Shown here piece by piece: positions 13,123 to 25,700 of a stretch of 64,000 nt of DNA. The position numbers and the translations under genes were made by a program. Each line of letters starts with the position of its first letter. The stretch's first letter is position 1. Source of the DNA: Cubamyces lactineus (lineage: Eukaryota > Basidiomycota > Agaricomycetes > Polyporales > Polyporaceae); NCBI GenBank assembly GCA_022376465.1, contig JACDTU010000015.1, positions 972,420-1,036,419 of the forward strand, read 5' to 3'. The notes below the pieces were generated by a model. The model was not told the origin of the DNA and searched no databases. It saw only the letters and a program-made list of their open reading frames with translations.

Positions 13123-15522
13123 ATGTATTTACTCAACACCAAAACGGCCGAGCTTCACTACTTCATCAGCTCGAGCGAGGTCCGATACGCCATCCTCTCT
13201 CATGTCTGGCAAGACGTTCGCAACGAGCTCTCCTTCAGAGACGTCAAGAACGTCAGCGCCGAGTGCGCGCTGTCAGGCGAGATCCCCCGCTCCCGCGTTT
13301 CCGCCAAGATTCGCAACTGCTGCATCTTTGCACAACGTGCCGGTTACGAGTGGGTTTGGATCGACACCTGCTGCATCGACCACCACAGCAGCGCCGAGCT
13401 ATCCGAAGCGATCAACTCCATGTATGCCTGGTACGCCGATGCCGACGTCTGCTATGCTTACCTCTACGACGTCGGAGACGACGGCGACCCGAGTGCCCCT
13501 CACTCTTCATTCCGACGTAGTCGCTGGTTCGAGCGTGGTTGGACTCTCCAGGAGCTCATTGCACCTGCCAGGGTCGTCTTTCTCTCCCAGACTTGGTGCA
13601 CCCTCGGCTCCAAGTACATGCTGGCAACTGTGGTCGAGCAGATCACAGCCATTCAAAAGGAGATTCTCACTGGGGAACGCCCGCTGGATAGCGTTAGTGT
13701 CGCACAACGCATGTCCTGGGCTGCGAAGCGCAAAACCACTCGCGTCGAAGATCGTGCGTATTCCCTGCTGGGAATCTTTGGCATCAGTATGCCTACCATC
13801 TATGGCGAAGGCCCTCGCGCATTCGTTCGCCTCCAGGAAGAAATCCTTCGACGGATTCCCGACCAGAGCATCTTCGCCTGGGGTCGTCTGCATGCTGATG
13901 TCGACGCGGCAAGGAAACGCATGGAAAGCGAGGACGTCGACCCGACGCAGCGCGCTCGATCGGGTGATCAGAGCGGCGTCGCGTTCGACGTGCAAGCTAA
14001 GATGCAAGATATGCTGGCACCTTCACCCTCCGAGTTCATCGACTCTGCTGGGTACAAGCCCATCAACATCAGCGACATCTCCGCTGCGCTGGGCTTGCCC
14101 CTAAGAATGCCCCATTATGCACTCACAAGCCACGGCATCCGGACGCAGTTGCCGCTCTCCGAGCACGTCATCGAGTCCTGGAGGAGTTGGATGGCTCGGA
14201 CAGCGTCTGCGACCACTCAGCACGTCCAACTCGCCCTATTGGCTTGCGAGAACGCTCAAGGCCAGTACGTCCTCCTATTCCTGCGTCGTGCCAAATACTC
14301 TGGTAGCCTCCAATATGCCGTTGGGGAGTTCATAGACGGTACGGCTGAAGAGCACTATTATCGTGGTGCATTCCTGCCGCGAGAGCTCCTTGTTCGCATC
14401 GAAGCGCCTCCTCTGGTGAAAGGTCCTGATGTCGCAGAGGTCAATATGAATCCCTTGCGTCTTCAGAGCCACAGTCATCGCGAGCATCGGACCTTTCAAT
14501 ACGGGAACTTCGAGCTTCACGAGCCCTACATATATCACCAAAGTTCTGCACCGTCTACGCTTCACGTTCATCCAGATGGTCCGATTGGCGAGGCCATGGC
14601 ACCCGTTCCAACCTTCACGTTCTTCCTTCCCCATTGGCTTTTTGCCGAACTCGAATCCAAGTATGGTCTCGTATGCGAGTCGAGCAATGTCGAGGAGGAC
14701 GGCCTGACACTGACTGTCCCCTGTCATCTCACCTTGGAGCAAATCCGTGACTCTGTCTTTGCTCGAGTGTCTTTTCTCGATGACACCCGGCGGGAGAGAC
14801 TGACGGTCCGCGTCGGCGCGGGAAAGTGCCCCTGCTTGCCTACACAGTACACAGGTGCACACGGCGCGCCCCTTCACAAGCTATGGGTAGACGTCTCCGT
14901 CTCGCCGGTGGACCCGTCCTCATCCGATTCATCCACCCCTGCAGAACACGCGTTGCCCTGGAAGCCTGCCAGTGGACAAACGAAACCATATTCGCGTTGT
15001 TCGCTGGCGCACATCGACGGCACGAGACAACATGGAGACCATAGTGTGATTCAGAGAGCCTTTGCGGACGAGCGGCGACGCGTCGAAGTGACGTTCGCGA
15101 AACGTGAGGGATTCGAAGTCATTCGACGGATTCCATGCAAAACTTGGACCATCGTCTTGACGCTATCAGGATCGGTCTATCAACCTGCCCCAGCGGGTAC
15201 GACCGCTGTCTCTTCTACGCAGGTCAGCGAGGTTCAGGATGATACCTTGGGCAACGCTCCGGTTCATCGTCGTCGTGCCGTCACATTCCAGGACTCGCCT
15301 CAGAATCCAGCTTCTACGTCGGGCTTATCGGTTAAAGCCTCGCTTTTGACAAGAACATCGACAACCCGCGGCAAGCGTAGAATCAATCAGATCACACCGT
15401 ATCTCGCAGCCAACGACGTGAAAACGGTGCTGACTGGGGATGGCGGAAGGATCAATCGTTCTCTCTCATTCTGTAGTCCATTGATCTTAGCGTCCGGATT
15501 CCTTTCTACGTCTAATACCTGA
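13123..15522 (+). CDS. HET-domain protein, 799 aa
   Basis: Intronless 799-residue HET protein, the longest of the four close paralogues in this window. The HET domain reads RYAILSHVWQD, then EWVWIDTCCIDHHSSAELSE, MYAWYADADVCYAYLYDV, RGWTLQELIAPARVVFLS. The post-HET block AYSLLGIFGISMPTIYGEG, FVRLQEEILRRIPDQSIFAWG follows. The C-terminal ~450 residues have no motif I know apart from the shared GIRTQLPL element seen in the paralogues. A Ser/Thr-rich, Arg-rich tail (LLTRTSTTRGKRRINQ) closes the protein. Expected role: non-self recognition or programmed cell death; partner unknown. Confidence 0.9.
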   Translation: MYLLNTKTAELHYFISSSEVRYAILSHVWQDVRNELSFRDVKNVSAECALSGEIPRSRVSAKIRNCCIFAQRAGYEWVWIDTCCIDHHSSAELSEAINSMYAWYADADVCYAYLYDVGDDGDPSAPHSSFRRSRWFERGWTLQELIAPARVVFLSQTWCTLGSKYMLATVVEQITAIQKEILTGERPLDSVSVAQRMSWAAKRKTTRVEDRAYSLLGIFGISMPTIYGEGPRAFVRLQEEILRRIPDQSIFAWGRLHADVDAARKRMESEDVDPTQRARSGDQSGVAFDVQAKMQDMLAPSPSEFIDSAGYKPINISDISAALGLPLRMPHYALTSHGIRTQLPLSEHVIESWRSWMARTASATTQHVQLALLACENAQGQYVLLFLRRAKYSGSLQYAVGEFIDGTAEEHYYRGAFLPRELLVRIEAPPLVKGPDVAEVNMNPLRLQSHSHREHRTFQYGNFELHEPYIYHQSSAPSTLHVHPDGPIGEAMAPVPTFTFFLPHWLFAELESKYGLVCESSNVEEDGLTLTVPCHLTLEQIRDSVFARVSFLDDTRRERLTVRVGAGKCPCLPTQYTGAHGAPLHKLWVDVSVSPVDPSSSDSSTPAEHALPWKPASGQTKPYSRCSLAHIDGTRQHGDHSVIQRAFADERRRVEVTFAKREGFEVIRRIPCKTWTIVLTLSGSVYQPAPAGTTAVSSTQVSEVQDDTLGNAPVHRRRAVTFQDSPQNPASTSGLSVKASLLTRTSTTRGKRRINQITPYLAANDVKTVLTGDGGRINRSLSFCSPLILASGFLSTSNT

Positions 15523-15715
15523 TTCGTCTCTGTATTGTCGTCAACTGCGATATAAACGATATTTGGGCTACTCTCGCGCGCCGGGCATACTCAGCAACCA
15601 ATCCGACTTGGATGAGCTCTACAAGCAATTACTCCAGAATTCGAAAGCTACCGTAAGTTTACATCTCCGTATAATGATATGCTAGCAAGCAAGTGTCCAC
15701 TCGTAGAAACGCCTC

Positions 15716-18700
15716 TCAGTATCCAGTCGGTCGTGCGCCCGTTTTCGACGTGTCATAAGCTCTGATCAGGCGGGCCTGATCCTGTCGTGATGCATTCTCC
15801 GTTTGGCTGAACGCGAACCCGCGATTGCGCCGCATGCGCTGCACAGCGCGGACCTTCTTGATCGCCTTCTGGAATCTATACGACCTTTGTCAGAAGAGCG
15901 GTCGCGATAGCAAAATGACACTACTTACTGCTCTTGCCTAGGGCGATAATCCGGGATGTTGTACTTCTGAATCTCCTGAGCGATGTGATATGTCTCAGGC
16001 ATGTACGTCCGTCGGTAGCTATGGGGCAGGTTAGTCGGTGCTCGCCTGAGACGTAATTATGCTACACTCACTATTTCCACACGAAGTCGCGCGTCAAGCA
16101 GACGATAGGCACCAACAGTAGTACGAAATAGAAGACAGCGTCGGTCCACAATCGAGGGACAATACCCTGGTATTCTGTCGAAAAGCCGATCGCCGGTGCG
16201 ACGACAGCGTATAGTGGCAGGAAGAGCATGGTGAACACAAAGGAACCGGGTATGGCTAAGTGACCAGTGAGCATGGAGAACATAGCATAAGGTATGGGCG
16301 TCACAAACCTGCTACAGTGTACTTCGTCCACAGGCTGTGAGATGTAACAATGAGAGGCGAACGGCTATTCAAGGGAAAAGTGGCTTACTCAGAGATCAAA
16401 GCAGCTTTGCCCAAAACAGTGAGAAGCACGGCGAGGTACAAGGTGGTACCCCAGAACCAATGTCCCGAGTCGAATCCGGTTGCCTGCTTCAGGTCTCCCC
16501 AGAATAAGATCACCGAGAACCCAAACAAGATCTACGCCATCCGGCAGTCAGTGACAATTGCTTATCCTCAAGTAAATGGACACTCACAAGGCTGTGGTAC
16601 AGAGCGTTCACGACCCAAGCCCAGAATTGCGTTCGTGTGAAGAACGCGTTGCGTTGGCCTAGCATGTACAATTGTGGATAGCGATCGAGGATGCGAGCGG
16701 AGACAAACTGATCAAAGACACCGATGACCAGCGGCGGGAGCACGGTGAAGACGACGTTGTACAGCGTCAGCGTCCACGATTCGTACGCAATCTGACCAGA
16801 GAAATTGTTGAAGAACGAGAACTATGGAAATAGTGTCAGTTGCTGCTTCGAGTAACAGGTTGTTGCAATCATACCCAGAATTGCGTCATGTACAGGACGA
16901 TGTTTTTGTAGAATGAGTCTGATCAACGCAATGGCATGTGTCAGGGACGAAGGCATTCATAATCAATGTAGAACTTACACAACAGCATCTTCGACAAACG
17001 GGTGTAACTCCATGCACCATGGACGAGAAGCAGTTTCTTGAGGTAGCGGAACTGCGATATAGCAACGTCGGCAGCCCGAGCAGCTTGGAGACCCTATGCG
17101 GCCATTAGAACAGCTCGAATCTTACAAGTTGGAATACGCACCTCCAAACCCGAGATGCCGACACCAACATGAGCAGCTTGAATCATGCTGACATCGTTGG
17201 CACCATCCCCGATCGCGAGCAGGATCGACTTCTGATTCTTCTTCACGAGCTTGACAACGAGTGCCTTCTGCAAGGGAGATACACGACCTAAGGACATGAT
17301 CAACAAGGTGTGTCGCGGTATAAGAGGCCAAGCCACTTACAGCAGATCACAGCCTTGCACAGAATGGCTAACTCCAGGAATGTCTTCGAGATTTCCTTCT
17401 CCAAAGCGAACGTGAGACTCTTGCCGTCTGTGACAGACAGAATGAATGTTTCGCACTCGTCAATACGCCTGATTTTTGGGACCACACACCAATGATAAGG
17501 GCGAGATCTTCCTGGTCACCAGCATTACGCTGGTTCTTGATCGCATTCAGCCGCTTGGTAAGGAACTCTTCAGTATCATGGGCGGTTTCCTCATTGACGA
17601 TAACCTGCGCTCGTTGTCAAGTAATCGTTCGTCGGCCTTGCCAGAGGACCCACCAAGTTCATAGACTCCGAGATGAGTCGACATGACATGCCGATATTGA
17701 TAGCAGTCTCTTGCCTGTCGCCGGTGAGTACCCATACCTAAAAGATAACGTGTCAAGACTGTGCGTTCCAGCGTGGACGAAAACCTTACCTTAATGCCAG
17801 CCATTTGAAGCGTATGGATAGTATCTGGTACCCCCTCCTGGAGCTTGTCCTCGATTGCCGTTGCGCCGAGTAAGAACATGTCCCTCTCGATGAGCTCCGC
17901 AGCCTTGTCAAGCGCTTCGCCTCGGCCGTTGATGGTCGCGGCCGCCTGGTCGTAGATGGTCACCCATTGTTTGTACTCTGCTTCAGGGATGTCGCGACAG
18001 GCGATGCAAAGTGTGCGCAACCCTTCTGTGGCGTAGTCCTATGAAGGGCATCGTTAAATTAGGGCCCAATGGGAAAGAACAGTCTGCACTGACCTCGAGG
18101 TGGAGTAGCGTCTTCTCAGTAAACGGCTGGTTTTCGCTCAGCCGCTCAAGTATGACAGTGTCGGCGCCTTTGCAGAATAGCTTGATCTTCCCATCAGGGC
18201 AGCGTACGACCGTAGACATCCGTTTCCGCGTAGAATTGAACTCGCAAACGTTGAGGATCTCATACTCCAATGACGCCCCATGTACGTTGACAAAAACAGA
18301 TTTGGGTTTCCGGGTCTGCAAATACACTCAACGGCCGCCACACCCTGGATTGATCGCTACACTTACGTGGAATTGGTAGCCAAGCAGTTCGGCACCAGCG
18401 ACGAGGGCCGCTTCATCCGGACTACTGGCTTGGTAGTGCATCTTGCCATCGCGGAGTTCAGGAATGACAGTGTGGCACACAGCGAGCAAGGTGAGGAACT
18501 CGTTGGCCACATCGCGGTCGCCGCCAGGCGGTGCGTCTCCAGCGACATCCACAAATGGGTTTTGCGCGCCACTTGCGAGAGCACGAAGGTCGTCGAACGA
18601 ACGCCAAGCTTCCTTGTCGTCATCTCCGTCTCCGCGGTGACTCTCATCCACGACGTCGGCATATGCGACGCCGCCGATGCTACAAAACCGGAACTCCATT

Positions 18701-20884
18701 TCGTTACGTGTCAGCGTCCCTGTCTTGTCGCTGAACACGTATTCAATCTGCCCGAGTTCCTCCACCAGTGATGAGGTGCGGCACAGGGCAGGCGTATCTG
18801 TCTTCGCGTAGTACATGTCTAGGTCCGAATTGATAAGTTGTGCCTGCTGAAATTTGACCACTTCCATCGTCACAATGAGCGAGATGGGGATCAGATTGTT
18901 GTACAAGATGATGAACGTGAGGATGTCTACAAGACAGTTAGCATCTTCACCGTAGCAAGTTTAGGACTACGAACCCTCGATGAACTCCACGGCTGTACGG
19001 TGCCCGTTAGTGCTTGCGCCTAGAGCGGTATTGATAAGAAGCTTACCTCGCCCAGCAATTGTCGACTTTTCGAGGAGATACCATTGCTGGCTAGAGAAGA
19101 ACCACTGATGTTTCGTCAGTCAACGGGCATCGGTGTAACAACAATGCGAACACCCCATACAGAACGAATGGTGCTTCCAATCGTCGACCCAATGGAAAGC
19201 GCGAGCAAGAATATGAACAGGAAGACGATGTGCACGTTGACCTGGCGTTCCACCGCTGTACGCTTGATTGGCGCGGCTCTGGACGGGCGTGAGCATGTCA
19301 TGCAGTGGCCTATCCAACGACTTACGTTGCGTTCCGCATCAATTTTGTCTCATGTCCAGTAAACACGACAAGTCCGTATGCCCACGGCGTATTCCGGACC
19401 TGGGCGCCGCGCAGAAGAAGTTGATCTGGTCCCAAAGGGATTTGCTTTGGCACACCACCGCTGGATACCAGCTCAAGCGTGCCCTCGTAGGTGTACAAGG
19501 AGTTGTTTGGGTGCTCTGAGCGCAAAGTGCCATGCAGCGACGTGACAAGATGCGGGGATGTGAGATTTGATGTCTGGGGGGACGCTTGCTTAATCTTGAG
19601 ATTGGTCTCGCTAAATGTGGATGAGTGAAGAGACAAGGACGGCTTCTAAAGCGACCTACCCATCAAGATTAGACGTCTCGATATAGCAAAATCCCTCAGG
19701 TTCACTTGAACTCAGCAAGATGACATCTGCGGGGATAAACTCGTCGCTCTCTAGACGTATGACATCGCCTACGGCTATATCCTTCCACTTCTTCTCGGCG
19801 AAGGTACCATCAGGGCTCAGCACCTTCGCCTTGCGAGAATTGAGTTCCGTATCGGACTGGTGCCGTTTCTGTGAGATATGTCAGCGCACTGCAATACGCA
19901 GCATCAGGGGGCATGTAACAAGTGGCCTTGGGAATGCAAGTCCATCTACAAGACTGGCGACGAAGAAGCATCGTTACGGCTCTAGAGCAGCTTCCGGGAA
20001 AATGCGCGAGCACAGCCGGAGGTGTTGGGTATACGGGTGACTATGCCCGCCGTATAACGGTCGAGCCATACCTATGCGCCCCGGAAGCTTGCTGTGCAGA
20101 CAGGAAGAATGGAGGCTACTCACCAGGTCCTCCTGCGTTTCCTTGAACGCCGACGCTAACAGTACAACACATAGTGGGACAATGGTGGTATAGGGCTGCG
20201 TTGGTGAGACGTCGGGTATCTGCTGTATGAGCGCTGTGAACAGGAAGAACAAGTTGGCGTATTTGGAGAACTGCTCTGTGAAACCCGACGGCGAAACGCG
20301 GAGTGTGAGCCTTACGTCAAGAGATTGTGCGTGCGATACACACCAAAGAGGAACTTGGGGACAAAGGTGGCAACATTGTACTTGGTGGTAGAGACATAGT
20401 TGTTGCAAAAGTCTGCGTTCGCGTCTGGATTGTTGAGTGCTATGACGCGGTTGCCAGTAAGGACCTGTTCCTTCCTCTGCCACGGCCACTTCCAGCGCTT
20501 CTTGAGGGACTTTGAAGGTGTTCGTTGGTGAGACTTGGATGGCCCGGGGAAGGATGCAGAGCCAGTGAAGGGCTTGGAGCCAGGCTGTTCGTCGTCGAAC
20601 GACCACTGGTCTGGTTGAATGGTGTTGGTACCCGGTAGACTGAGCTGAGAGTTTCCGTAACCAGCGGGGGGAGCACCAGAACGCGCGAGGGGTAGGCCAC
20701 TCTCCTTGGACTGCATTGCGGGTGGGCGACCGAAAGCAGAGTCGGGCATGTCGTCGTCATCGTCGAAGAAGGGGTCCAAGCCCTGCGGAGGGGAGGAAGA
20801 GGGAGGGTAGCCAGTGCTTGCCGGTTGGTACTGCCTAGAAGCTGGGTTGGCCTGAGAGACCAAGCGAACGAAGTCGTCGCTCAT
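15716..20884 (-). CDS. DRS2: P4-type ATPase, Drs2-type phospholipid flippase, many exons
   Basis: Starts at 20884 ([14 protein letters not shown]) with a disordered acidic N-terminus ([11 protein letters not shown]), then [12 protein letters not shown] and, after an intron, [22 protein letters not shown], the first membrane region of P4-ATPases. The P4-type DGET actuator motif is split by an intron near 19620-19670 (ETNLKIKQ). The phosphorylation site DKTGTLT lies at about 18729-18709; the hinge motif [21 protein letters not shown] at about 17210-17150. The last exon ends at 15716 with [14 protein letters not shown], a C-terminal regulatory motif typical of Drs2, which flips phosphatidylserine at the trans-Golgi with a Cdc50 subunit. 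At least fifteen short introns are required; not every boundary was resolved. Confidence 0.92.
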
Positions 20885-21059
20885 CGTAGCCAGCGATGAG
20901 CGTGTTGAAGGAGGCGACGGCAGTAAGCTCGAAGACGAGGTCGAGGTCGAGGTCAGGGTGAACGACCAAGGTGCTGTTCAGAGCCAGACCCTACCGCCTC
21001 CTCGCTGCGCACACCACTCGGGTTAGGGTTCCCGCTCGCGCGCGCTGTTCTCCCGTTGG

Positions 21060-22289
21060 CTACGTAACAATGTACATAGCAGTCATCTCCCACCCAGAGT
21101 CCTTCTCGAGCCCAATCTGTTCAAACGTACGGGCAACATGCTCTTCAATCAAACCACGACGAGTCGTCCGGAACGTCATGAAGCAGTGATACACATCGTC
21201 CTCGTACCCGTTCGTGTGGGTGACCACCAACCACGTCCAGCCGTCGGAGCGCTCACTCCGACAAGCCAGTGCAGCCAAGAATACAGTGCAGCCCTTCCAT
21301 TCTGCTGAAGGCGTCCTGGGACGCAAGCGCATCAACGGGAGGTGAACGTGAACTCCGTAATTGGTGTGGTAGAAATAGAGTTCGCGTATTCGCGGTATCC
21401 GTAGCTCCTCCACGAGTTCTCGCAGCGAGACTGAGACGAGGTCCCCCGACCTTCGGAAGTCGTCGGGCGACGAAGCGAGCAACCGACACCAGTCCCACCG
21501 CGACTCCAGTTTGCTCAGGATGAGGTCGCTTGCGTATCTGTCGCGGTCCCAGGCAAAGATGGTGGAGTCAGGCGATTGGTAAATAATCTCGAGCTGGAGG
21601 CGGCGAAACGCCTTCTCGCTCCCTTCGCCGTAGAGACTAGGCATGTTCACATCGAAAACACCCATGAGCGAGTAAGCTCTGTTCTCCGGTCGGCTCGTCC
21701 GCCGTCCAGCAGCCCAGGACATGCGTTTAGCGACACTGAGCCGCCCCATGGTGGTCAGACTGCGTAGCACCTCGAGGTCAATAGAGGTGACGGCGTTGAT
21801 GACCTTTGCCAACCGGCCGCGGGTCCCTATTTCCACCCAGTCCTTGGAGAAGAACAGCATCATGGACGCGTCCGGCGCAACTAGCTCTTGTAGAGTCCAA
21901 CCGCGAGTGAACCAACGGCTCGACCTGAAGGACGAATCGGGGGCCTCCGGATCTTCGTCACTGGAGACGTCGTTGAGGTAGGCAAGGCAGCTCGCAGCAG
22001 ATCTATACCAGCTGAACATGGAGTTGAGTGCCTCGGAAAGCTCGGCACTGCTTGTCTTGTCGATGCAGCACGTATCTATCCATATCCACTCGAAACGTAG
22101 CACCTTTTGGGCGTAGGAGCACGCATTCTTGATTTTGTTCCAGCCTAGCTTTCTCCTAGCCAGACCAAGGTCGCCAATGTCACCAAACTCGACCTCGTCC
22201 TGCTCCCAGCAGTGTGAGAGTATCGCATACGGCGGCGGGTAGGAGGGGAAGTTGTGCAACTTATGTGACCTCGTGTTCAGGAGCCACAT
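21060..22289 (-). CDS. HET-domain protein, about 409 aa
   Basis: HET protein on the minus strand. I prefer the ATG at 22289 (MWLLNTRSHKLHNFPSYPPP) over the in-frame ATG at 22340 because the paralogues begin with M-x-LLNT. The domain reads YAILSHCWEQDEV, FEWIWIDTCCIDKTSSAELSE, RGWTLQELVAP, then AYSLMGVFDVNMPSLYGEG and FRRLQLEIIYQSPDSTIFAWD. It is closest to the gene at 36322 (shared DVNMP and a C-terminal YHTNYGVHVHLPL versus YPTNYGIRIRLPL). It ends with the short tail WEMTAMYIVT. The gene is shorter than its paralogues at the C-terminus but shows no sign of truncation. Confidence 0.9.
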   Translation of the reverse strand: MWLLNTRSHKLHNFPSYPPPYAILSHCWEQDEVEFGDIGDLGLARRKLGWNKIKNACSYAQKVLRFEWIWIDTCCIDKTSSAELSEALNSMFSWYRSAASCLAYLNDVSSDEDPEAPDSSFRSSRWFTRGWTLQELVAPDASMMLFFSKDWVEIGTRGRLAKVINAVTSIDLEVLRSLTTMGRLSVAKRMSWAAGRRTSRPENRAYSLMGVFDVNMPSLYGEGSEKAFRRLQLEIIYQSPDSTIFAWDRDRYASDLILSKLESRWDWCRLLASSPDDFRRSGDLVSVSLRELVEELRIPRIRELYFYHTNYGVHVHLPLMRLRPRTPSAEWKGCTVFLAALACRSERSDGWTWLVVTHTNGYEDDVYHCFMTFRTTRRGLIEEHVARTFEQIGLEKDSGWEMTAMYIVT

Positions 22290-22737
22290 GTGGAGCGTAG
22301 TAACAGTAAGCACTGAGTAGCGGGTCGGTATGCCTATCACCCACTTGAACGATCAGACGAGAGCTTGAACAATCACAGCAGTGCTCGCACCGTTCAAGTT
22401 CAAGATGCGATTGTTGACTTGACAATGGCCGGGAGAGGTTGGGTGATTGCCAAACCCAACGTAGTACCAAGTCAATGTTACTATATCATGATGGTCCGAG
22501 GAGGCAGTCCCGGTACTACTATAAGCTTACGTGAGCGGACAAGGACGTACTACGTACTGGAGCTGTGAACGTTCTACCTCGACCTTCGCAGTTCGCACCA
22601 AGGCGCAGTCACGAACAGCCACGATGATCAATCTGATCACTTGGAACAGCCTCATCCTACTACCACTGTCAGTGCGCGTCCCAGTTCTCAACCACATTTG
22701 TCGCTGAGGCCCCAGCTCTCTACCATCTCGCGACGGC
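22290..22737. other. Intergenic, divergent promoter region
   Basis: About 450 nt between two divergently transcribed genes (HET on minus, EF-hand gene on plus). No gene or clear element seen. Confidence 0.4.
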
Positions 22738-25700
22738 ATGCAACCCTGCGGAACAGGATGGCAAGGATTCCGCACAAGGCCTCGTGCTATGCACAGTATA
22801 AGTAACGCCGCCAGTTCGCCGAGTGGACTGGAGCGGTATCTCGACATAACCCTGCCCGACAACCCGAGATTTAGTCTCCCGTCAGACCTTCTTGCTCGTA
22901 GTACTGTATCATCCGTCCTGCGCGCGCGAACCACAGGACCGTCTCTTACAGCCCTTGCAGATCCGCCGGAACGCCGAGAACGTGTGGGCCACAGATTAGC
23001 GTCGACCCTGCGGGACACCAACACTCTCATTGACAGTCTTCCTCCCCTCGTGCACCTGCTTCATCAGCTGCTCCCTCTTTATCCGCTCCTTGCACGTACG
23101 TATCTTCACGACTTTCTATCAGGGGCAATGTCTAGAACATCCTGCTACAGGCGTTGTGCAGACGTTTGACGCTGTCACTCAGCTCGAGCTGAAGAGACAT
23201 GGTATCGACAGAAAGGTCAAACTTGTCTTCTTAGAGATGCGCAACATCATGGCCGTTCTCCTCCAGTAAGCATCTCCACTTGAGCGCTTCTTGCCTCTCG
23301 CTGATTACAACTCATATGTCAGGTTGCGTTCTATACATGTCGTTGAGGACGACGCGCCGGATGGGATACCACTCCGCCTTCGACTATACAACCTCGTAGT
23401 GGACACAAACCGCGATATCTTGGAGGGTGCAAACGCGTGTGATGCGTACATGAGCTGCACGCGGCTTGCGAAGGCTCACAGCGCACATAAATGGAACGAG
23501 ATCTTGCTCGGCTACGTTTGTCGATTCAAACAGAGACAGGCCGATTTCGCCTTGATCATCGCTCTCTATTCGGAACCCTCGACCAGCGCAGTCGACGAAC
23601 TCAGAGCCTACATCTCACAACCATATGAGTACGTCTGAATCCGCCAATCATATCCTACACTGTCTCTATAACATTCTCATGCAGCACGACTCTCATGGAA
23701 ACTTATGGGGCTGCCGCATCGCGCAACGGAAGCGACAGTTCTCTACTCACTCATTCGGCACCCTCACTTAAATCTACCAGTGCGCGATCACTCTCAGCTT
23801 CGTCTCCTAGCATACTAGGCTACAGTCCTGTCTCGGATGCATCGCAGACTTCGCTGCACAGGGCCAGCCGTACCGCCTTCCCATTCGTCGGAAACTCTCA
23901 AATCTACTTCGACGAGCCCCATTACGCGGACGCGCGGCCCACAGACCAACTGTCGCGGTCATCATACACTCTACAGCGTGACCGAATGCATCTGCCTCGC
24001 TCTCCTCATGGGATCACCCTGAGTAGAGGCTCAACGCGGGATTATCAGGTAGATCCTACCTGTTCCCATCCAACTCATCCTCTTTTTGAAGAACCTGAGG
24101 TCGCTCTGCGTTCTAATTTTATGCGCTTTGAGAGGAAGTTCGAAGTCCAGCGGATGATACTCTTGTCTTCCGGTTGGGATAGCGCTCCCCGTGACAGTGA
24201 CTTTGAGGACGATCGCGATCTTCAAATACTTCAGTCCGAGGAACCGCACGGGCTCATCGTCGACTTAGTGAGTGCTTCTAGTAGCGGTCCAACGAGAAGA
24301 CCTAGTCACTTCGCGAACAGGAATTCCGCGAGCTGTGGAGGAGAATGGTATGTAGCCGTCGCGTTAGCTTGCGAGGATGGGATCTCTTTGACCGATGGCT
24401 AACGCCAATGAGCAGCAATGGGGGGACCACGTAGAAACGCGCCGCTTCATATTGGCACTTCACTGGTATTACGCACGGAAATATGTGCATCAGCAACACA
24501 TTGCGCTCGAGACGAGTGCGCCGCAGCATCATATCCAGGATGACGACGCGTGGATGTCCAGATACCTGAATCATTGTGATATGCAAGGTATCACAGATGT
24601 GCTTGACCACCAGGCCACAGGCATCATGACTGTAGACGACTTAAACCGCTTTGCAACGGCACGACCTAGAGACTGGAGGTATGTGGTCCCGCTGAGATTG
24701 AAGAGTGATGGCTCTGACGTTCCGGCGAAACAGCCTTCTACGCTGGATAGTCTACTGGGCTATCGGATGGCAAGTCGCGATGTCGGAGTACAAGCGGCGG
24801 ATATATGCTCTCCTCACGCGCATGTATCGTTTATGCGCGGTATCTGGCGTTCCACTTGCCGGAGTACCGCAATACCTCGCCAAGGTCGAGCCGATTATCA
24901 CATCGATGACTTGCACTTTCGACAGTACATATTGCTCGACGGAGTACGAGGCTTTGTTCAATATTCACTTTCGAAGGTATACCAAAGAGGTAGAGGGAAC
25001 TATTTGGTTCTATCTGGAGACCCTTCAATACGATCTCGACGGTGTAGACACCGTAGAGTTGCTCAGCGGCTCAATCGGCGGTGTAGAGACGGTCAGTCTA
25101 CAGTATGTTCGACTCCCTCAATCGAGCGCTAAGCTTCACAAGCCGAGCGACATAGAGCGCTCTCATCATTCTGTACATTCTACTGCGCCAGCACTACAAC
25201 ATCATGAAACTCGCTCGCAAGGTGGTGATCTCGACGGAAGAACTCGCCTCAGCGCCTGCCGCCATTGTAGTGGTCCGAGACGCTTTGGAGCGCAGGGCAC
25301 AAGAAGTGGCCGGTATGTTATCAGCTTTGTACGTTCTTGTACGTAGGCTCACTTTCAGTTCTTAGGCCAATTCATCGCGCGACAGTTGGACGTCAACAGC
25401 GAGATTACCCTGTTTGCCTATGGTCTGGTTAGTCTATTCATGACCTCTGATCAATCTCACAGCAGGCTCATGGCGATTTATCAGCTAGCAGGGTCATATG
25501 GCCCCTCTTCCCTTCCGCCTTCGGATTTTAGTATCCTGGCCGGCGCTGGATTTGACAAGGACGACACAGAGACAGAAGACTACGACGTGATGGAATCGGA
25601 GACCATTCTGAAATATCCTTGTTTCCGCAACGAATTCTACGCCATAGATTGGGATTGCGTCACCAGCCACGTACCGAAATACGTCGAAGAAGAACCACTG